A stretch of DNA of 8,947 nt. Source: a bacterium. GTDB taxonomy: Bacteria; Spirochaetota; UBA4802; UBA5550. This document shows, one piece after another, positions 6,378 to 8,947 of the stretch. Within the stretch, counting starts at the first letter, position 1. Every line of letters starts with the position of its first letter. The stretch spans positions 1-8,947 of the forward strand of contig JAAENB010001154.1 of NCBI GenBank assembly GCA_024224995.1. The letters run 5' to 3'. A model generated the notes under the pieces. It saw only the letters and a list, made by a program, of their open reading frames with translations. It did no database searches and was not told the DNA's origin. A program made the position numbers and the translations under genes.

Positions 6378-7487
6378 ATGGAACTAGAAAAGGTAGAAGG
6401 AACCGGCGGGGCTGCCGCTCAAGAACTCGCAGTTGAAAAGCTGTCACAGGACGAAATAAAAAGGGCTCAGGAAATTGCAACTTCAATTGATGTTAATGAT
6501 TCCCAGGGAATTATTCAATACGGTATTGGAGCCCAGAGCAATATATCATCATTTGCCGATACCATTCTTGATGAAGTCCGGACCAAAGACACGGGTTTTG
6601 CCGGAGACGCGCTTACGGATCTCATGATGACTGCCAAAGGTCTGAAAGTTGATTCTCTTTCTTCAGGCGGCGGGCTTTCAAGTATCCCTATTATTGGCGG
6701 ACTTTTTGACAAAGTAAGACGATTTATCGCTCAATACGAATCAATTGCCACTCACATAGAAGAGATTGTGGAAGAACTTACCAAAGCACGGATGCAGCTG
6801 CTCAAGGATGTAGCAATGCTGGACAATCTCTATGAGAAAAACCATGAATATCTTAAAGAACTGGACATTTATATCTATGCCGGTGAACTTAAATTAAAAG
6901 AAATACAGGAAAAACTGCTGCCCGAACTGCAAGCACAGGCAGCACAGACAAAAGATACCCTTGACGCTCAAAAAGTGCAGGATATGACCCAGATGATAAA
7001 CAGGTTTGAGAAAAAACTTCATGACCTTAAGTTGAGCCGCATGGTTGCGCTGCAGACATTGCCCCAGGTCCGGTTAATCCAGAACAATGACCAGGTTCTT
7101 GTTGAAAAGATCCAGAGTTCTATTCTAAACACCATTCCACTATGGAAAAACCAGATAGTTATCGCCATCAGTCTTTTTAGACAGAAGAAAGCTCTGAAAC
7201 TTCAGCAGGAAGTATCCGACACCACCAATGATCTCCTTGAAAAGAATGCTGAACTGCTTAAAGACAGCAGCATCAAGGTAGCAAGGGAATCGGAAAGAGG
7301 TATTGTTGATATTGACACTCTCAAGAAGGTACACAAAAACCTTATTGAAACTATTGACGAGACCCTGAAGATACAGCAAGACGGAAAAGTAAAACGGCAG
7401 GCAGCTGAAGTTGAACTGGGCAAACTTGAAAACGAGTTAAAGGACAAACTGTCCCAGGTAAAGAGCGAATCAGCTCCATTATCTTAA
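6378..7487 (+). CDS. telA: TelA family toxic anion resistance protein
   Basis: This 369-residue protein is a full-length member of the TelA family (PF05816), whose plasmid-borne founder is linked to tellurite resistance and whose chromosomal members are linked to envelope or antimicrobial stress. The sequence is largely alpha-helical with long amphipathic coiled-coil stretches and no membrane segment. Recognisable family blocks are 'QYGIGAQSNISSFAD' (47-61), a region 'LYEKNHEYLKELDIYI' (151-166) followed by AGELKL, 'LQTLPQVRLIQNND' (226-239), 'TIPLWKNQI' (252-260) and 'ESERGIVDIDTL' (304-315). The N-terminal 25 residues and the last ten are variable. The start has a perfect GGAGG at optimal spacing. 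It is probably expressed with xpaC. No metal-binding or catalytic residues are evident, so a scaffolding or membrane-associated role with XpaC is more likely than direct anion chemistry. Confidence 0.93.
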   Translation: MELEKVEGTGGAAAQELAVEKLSQDEIKRAQEIATSIDVNDSQGIIQYGIGAQSNISSFADTILDEVRTKDTGFAGDALTDLMMTAKGLKVDSLSSGGGLSSIPIIGGLFDKVRRFIAQYESIATHIEEIVEELTKARMQLLKDVAMLDNLYEKNHEYLKELDIYIYAGELKLKEIQEKLLPELQAQAAQTKDTLDAQKVQDMTQMINRFEKKLHDLKLSRMVALQTLPQVRLIQNNDQVLVEKIQSSILNTIPLWKNQIVIAISLFRQKKALKLQQEVSDTTNDLLEKNAELLKDSSIKVARESERGIVDIDTLKKVHKNLIETIDETLKIQQDGKVKRQAAEVELGKLENELKDKLSQVKSESAPLS

Positions 7488-7502
7488 AAAACCGCTTTCA
7501 GC

Positions 7503-7539
7503 TTTTAGCCCCGGTTTTGTCAAAAAACCGGGGCTAAAA
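7503..7539. terminator. perfect 16-bp hairpin after telA
   Basis: A 16-bp perfect inverted repeat (7503-7518 and 7524-7539) encloses the five-base loop GTCAA. The core AGCCCCGG/CCGGGGCT is flanked by T-runs on the 5' arms and A-runs on the 3' arms. It lies 15 bases after the telA stop. Because the 3' arm ends in A rather than U on either strand, this is not a standard intrinsic terminator. It may still end or protect the telA message, or separate telA from the DJ-1 gene. Confidence 0.55.
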
Positions 7540-7562
7540 ACCTCGAACAGGGAGTTATCAAT

Positions 7563-8111
7563 ATGAAAGTTTTAGTACCTTTAGCCGATGGTTTTGAGGA
7601 AATAGAAGCTCTTACCATAGTTGATGTATTACGAAGAGCAAAAATTGATGTTACAACAATCTGTATAGGGGAAAATCCCGTACGGGGAGCTCATGATATA
7701 GCGGTCAAAGCGGATAAACATATTGATGATATACCTTTTGCGGAGTACAATTTTATAGCTCTTCCCGGGGGGATGCCCGGAAGCGCGAACCTGAGGGATG
7801 ATGAGCGTATTATTTCCCTGGTGACCGATATACATTCAAGGAACGGCTATGTATCGGCGATTTGTGCCGCCCCCATTGTTCTGGCGCGAGCCGGTCTTAT
7901 TGACGGGAAAAAAGCAACAGCTTTCCCCGGAATAGAGGGCCAGCTGGGTAATATTGAGTATATACCGGAACCCGTAATCACGGACGGTAAGATCATTACG
8001 GGTAAAGGTCCGGGCTGCGCAATACCATTTGCCCTGAAACTCGTAGAGATAATTGCCGGAGAAAAGACTTCCGTGAGCATAAAAAAAGACATGCAGGTCT
8101 ACTGGATGTAA
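7563..8111 (+). CDS. DJ-1/PfpI family protein (YajL/ThiJ-like)
   Basis: The 182-residue product is a complete DJ-1/PfpI domain of usual length. The nucleophile-elbow cysteine is Cys101 in 'AICAAP', and the conserved acidic partner is Glu15 in 'DGFEEIEA', matching Cys106/Glu18 of human DJ-1. 'ALPGGMPGSANL' (66-77) and the C-terminal 'ITGKGPGCAIPFALKLVE' segment (145-162) are typical of the DJ-1/YajL branch. Family members are cytoplasmic and have been linked to oxidative-stress sensing through cysteine oxidation and to handling of reactive carbonyls such as methylglyoxal; the exact activity is debated. GGGAG at 7550-7554 lies eight bases before the start. It stands between telA and the unrecognised membrane-protein gene, so a stress-related role fits the neighbours. 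The substrate cannot be assigned. Confidence 0.93.
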   Translation: MKVLVPLADGFEEIEALTIVDVLRRAKIDVTTICIGENPVRGAHDIAVKADKHIDDIPFAEYNFIALPGGMPGSANLRDDERIISLVTDIHSRNGYVSAICAAPIVLARAGLIDGKKATAFPGIEGQLGNIEYIPEPVITDGKIITGKGPGCAIPFALKLVEIIAGEKTSVSIKKDMQVYWM

Positions 8112-8140
8112 AACCCCATAATCAAATCAACGTTTTTTTA

Positions 8141-8169
8141 TTGACTAAAATCAAAGAATAATTTATTTA
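8141..8169 (+). promoter_or_regulatory. candidate promoter upstream of the 8240 gene
   Basis: TTGACT (8141-8146) and TATTTA (8164-8169) are spaced by 17 bases, giving a likely start near 8176. The -35 is good and the -10 is fair. If real, the last gene of the window has its own promoter, and its leader begins at the hairpin at 8175-8205. Confidence 0.4.
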
Positions 8170-8174
8170 TAACG

Positions 8175-8205
8175 ATGGCGTTGGGTATGTTGCACGCCAT
8201 TTTTT
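8175..8205 (+). terminator. intrinsic terminator or attenuator
   Basis: ATGGCGT (8175-8181) pairs with ACGCCAT (8194-8200) around a 12-base loop and runs straight into a T-tract ending at 8205. This fits Rho-independent termination of the DJ-1 gene transcript. Its position right at the predicted start of the next transcript also allows an attenuator role in the leader of the 8240 gene. The stem is short (7 bp), so efficiency is uncertain. Confidence 0.5.
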
Positions 8206-8239
8206 GCAGATTAAATAGACATTCCTGGTGAGGTAAGCT

Positions 8240-8911
8240 ATGAAATATAGCATGGTAAAACAGTTTTCCAATAACGCCCTTGACAACGTTTTTAATTTTT
8301 TCTTTAAAATTGTCGATTTCGGCAAAGAATGCATAGAATTTTTCTGGTCTTTTTTTGAAATATGGTACGCCTTTTTCATGATTTTCTACAATGTATTCAT
8401 GTATATGTACTATTTATTACTTTTTGTTCTGGATAAAATACCTGCTTTTAATGCCATTTTTTTCTTCTGGCGCAGATCTTCTTCCGGTAGATCCATGGCT
8501 CCAAAAATTGAAATATCAAAGGTTCCAACCCCTGTTTCATCAATGTATATACCGGTTACAAAAACCGTATCAAAAGCCGCGGATTCCGTATCAAAAGCAG
8601 CAGGAAGCGCTGCCTCTTCAGTGGCAAGTACTGCTTCTTCAGTAGCAAGTACGGCTTCATCAACTATGGACTCGCTCAGGCAGGTTCCCTTGAATACAGG
8701 CGGTAAACAGTCCAGGTTAAAAGTCATTGGAGAGTTCTTTGCTGATTTTTTTAGCGCGGCAATAAAAATTATCACAGCTCCCTTTTCCGGAATTGTCAAT
8801 TTCTTTGAGAAGAATATGAGGCCGGTGAAAGAAGATGACGCAGGCAAAGCCCCAAGGAAAAAGAGTCTTATTGACGAATACATGAAAGAGTACGAAAAAA
8901 AGCGAAAATAA
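8240..8911 (+). CDS. aromatic-rich membrane protein with Ser/Ala heptad repeats, unrecognised
   Basis: I do not recognise this 223-residue protein. GAGG at 8230-8233, six bases before the ATG, supports the start, and a canonical terminator follows the stop. It has four visible parts. Residues 13-77 are hydrophobic and exceptionally rich in Phe, Tyr and Trp, with at least one membrane segment (about 40-64). Residues 78-109 form a basic, Pro-containing linker. Residues 110-145 are five seven-residue Ser/Ala/Val units (VSKAADS, VSKAAGS, then ASSVAST-type) after a single extra Ala. Residues 160-190 carry a second Phe-rich amphipathic stretch, 'GEFFADFFSAAIKIITAPF', and a highly charged Lys/Glu tail follows. 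A membrane-bound, possibly membrane-shaping or scaffold role is conceivable. Gene order after xpaC, telA and DJ-1 is the only functional hint. Confidence 0.7.
   Translation: MKYSMVKQFSNNALDNVFNFFFKIVDFGKECIEFFWSFFEIWYAFFMIFYNVFMYMYYLLLFVLDKIPAFNAIFFFWRRSSSGRSMAPKIEISKVPTPVSSMYIPVTKTVSKAADSVSKAAGSAASSVASTASSVASTASSTMDSLRQVPLNTGGKQSRLKVIGEFFADFFSAAIKIITAPFSGIVNFFEKNMRPVKEDDAGKAPRKKSLIDEYMKEYEKKRK
8567..8665 (+). repeat. in-frame 21-bp tandem repeats
   Basis: Two related 21-bp blocks occur in tandem. Units at 8567-8587 and 8588-8608 both begin GTATCAAAAGC and encode VSKAADS and VSKAAGS. After one extra codon, units at 8612-8632 and 8633-8653 differ at only three positions and encode the same seven residues, ASSVAST. 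A partial third copy starts at 8654. The near-identity at DNA level, including third codon positions, indicates recent expansion by slippage or unequal recombination and predicts copy-number variation between strains. Confidence 0.8.
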
Positions 8912-8913
8912 GC

Positions 8914-8944
8914 AAAAAGCCCCTGCTAAGCAGGGGCTTTTTTT
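8914..8944 (+). terminator. canonical Rho-independent terminator
   Basis: AAAAAGCCCCTGC pairs with GCAGGGGCTTTTT around a three-base TAA loop, followed by a run of T ending at 8944. It starts three bases after the stop codon of the 8240 gene and ends that transcript. The A-tract on the 5' side means that it could also work in the opposite direction. Confidence 0.92.
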
Positions 8945-8947
8945 ATG

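Noticed and set aside
8567..8665. CRISPR-like short tandem repeats
   Set aside because: Units are contiguous, 21 bp, in frame and without unique spacers; they are coding repeats.
8410..8883. Minus-strand 157-residue open frame opposite the 8240 gene, and a plus-strand overlapping frame at 8391
   Set aside because: The 8240 frame has a good ribosome binding site, an in-frame heptad repeat pattern and a terminator directly after its stop; the alternatives have none of these and only mirror the repeat.

Overview
The window is bacterial chromosomal DNA of moderately low GC, with AT-rich intergenic stretches (the first ~150 bases are almost all A/T). Genes are closely packed and most starts have a clear Shine-Dalgarno sequence. 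Nothing here fixes the phylum. The gene content (Pth, a SpoIIAA-like STAS protein, an XpaC/TelA pair, DJ-1/PfpI, GT4 glycosyltransferases) is broadly bacterial, and an uncultivated or poorly sampled lineage is possible. I see no rRNA, tRNA, CRISPR array, insertion sequence or phage gene.

Layout. (1) 1-665: an AT-rich leader and a plus-strand SRPBCC/polyketide-cyclase-like protein. (2) 704-4363, minus strand: a probable four-gene operon read from right to left. It holds a small four-helix membrane protein with an internal duplication, two tandem paralogous GT4 glycosyltransferases, and a class I SAM methyltransferase. The last three genes overlap by 4 and 14 bases, which suggests translational coupling and one pathway, probably assembly or modification of a cell-surface glycan or glycolipid. 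A 9-bp hairpin lies between the convergent regions 1 and 2. (3) 4364-4629: a divergent intergenic region with a perfect dyad and candidate promoters. (4) 4630-5548, plus: an orphan STAS-domain anti-sigma-factor antagonist and peptidyl-tRNA hydrolase (pth), whose stop codon sits at a 13-bp hairpin and whose C-terminal tail looks short. (5) 5669-8911, plus: XpaC family, TelA family, a DJ-1/PfpI protein, and an unrecognised 223-residue aromatic-rich membrane protein with 21-bp tandem repeats. A canonical intrinsic terminator closes the window.

How the genes may work together. The minus-strand operon reads as a small glycosylation module. XpaC and TelA are a recurrent pair (adjacent in Bacillus subtilis as xpaC-yaaN) linked to envelope or toxic-anion stress. 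Here they are followed by a DJ-1 family protein, a family often tied to oxidative or carbonyl stress, and by the unrecognised membrane protein. Regions 4 and 5 therefore include a possible envelope-stress cassette. The most novel item is the 8240-8911 gene and its association with xpaC-telA. That they form one functional unit is inference from gene order, because candidate terminators and a promoter lie between some of these genes.
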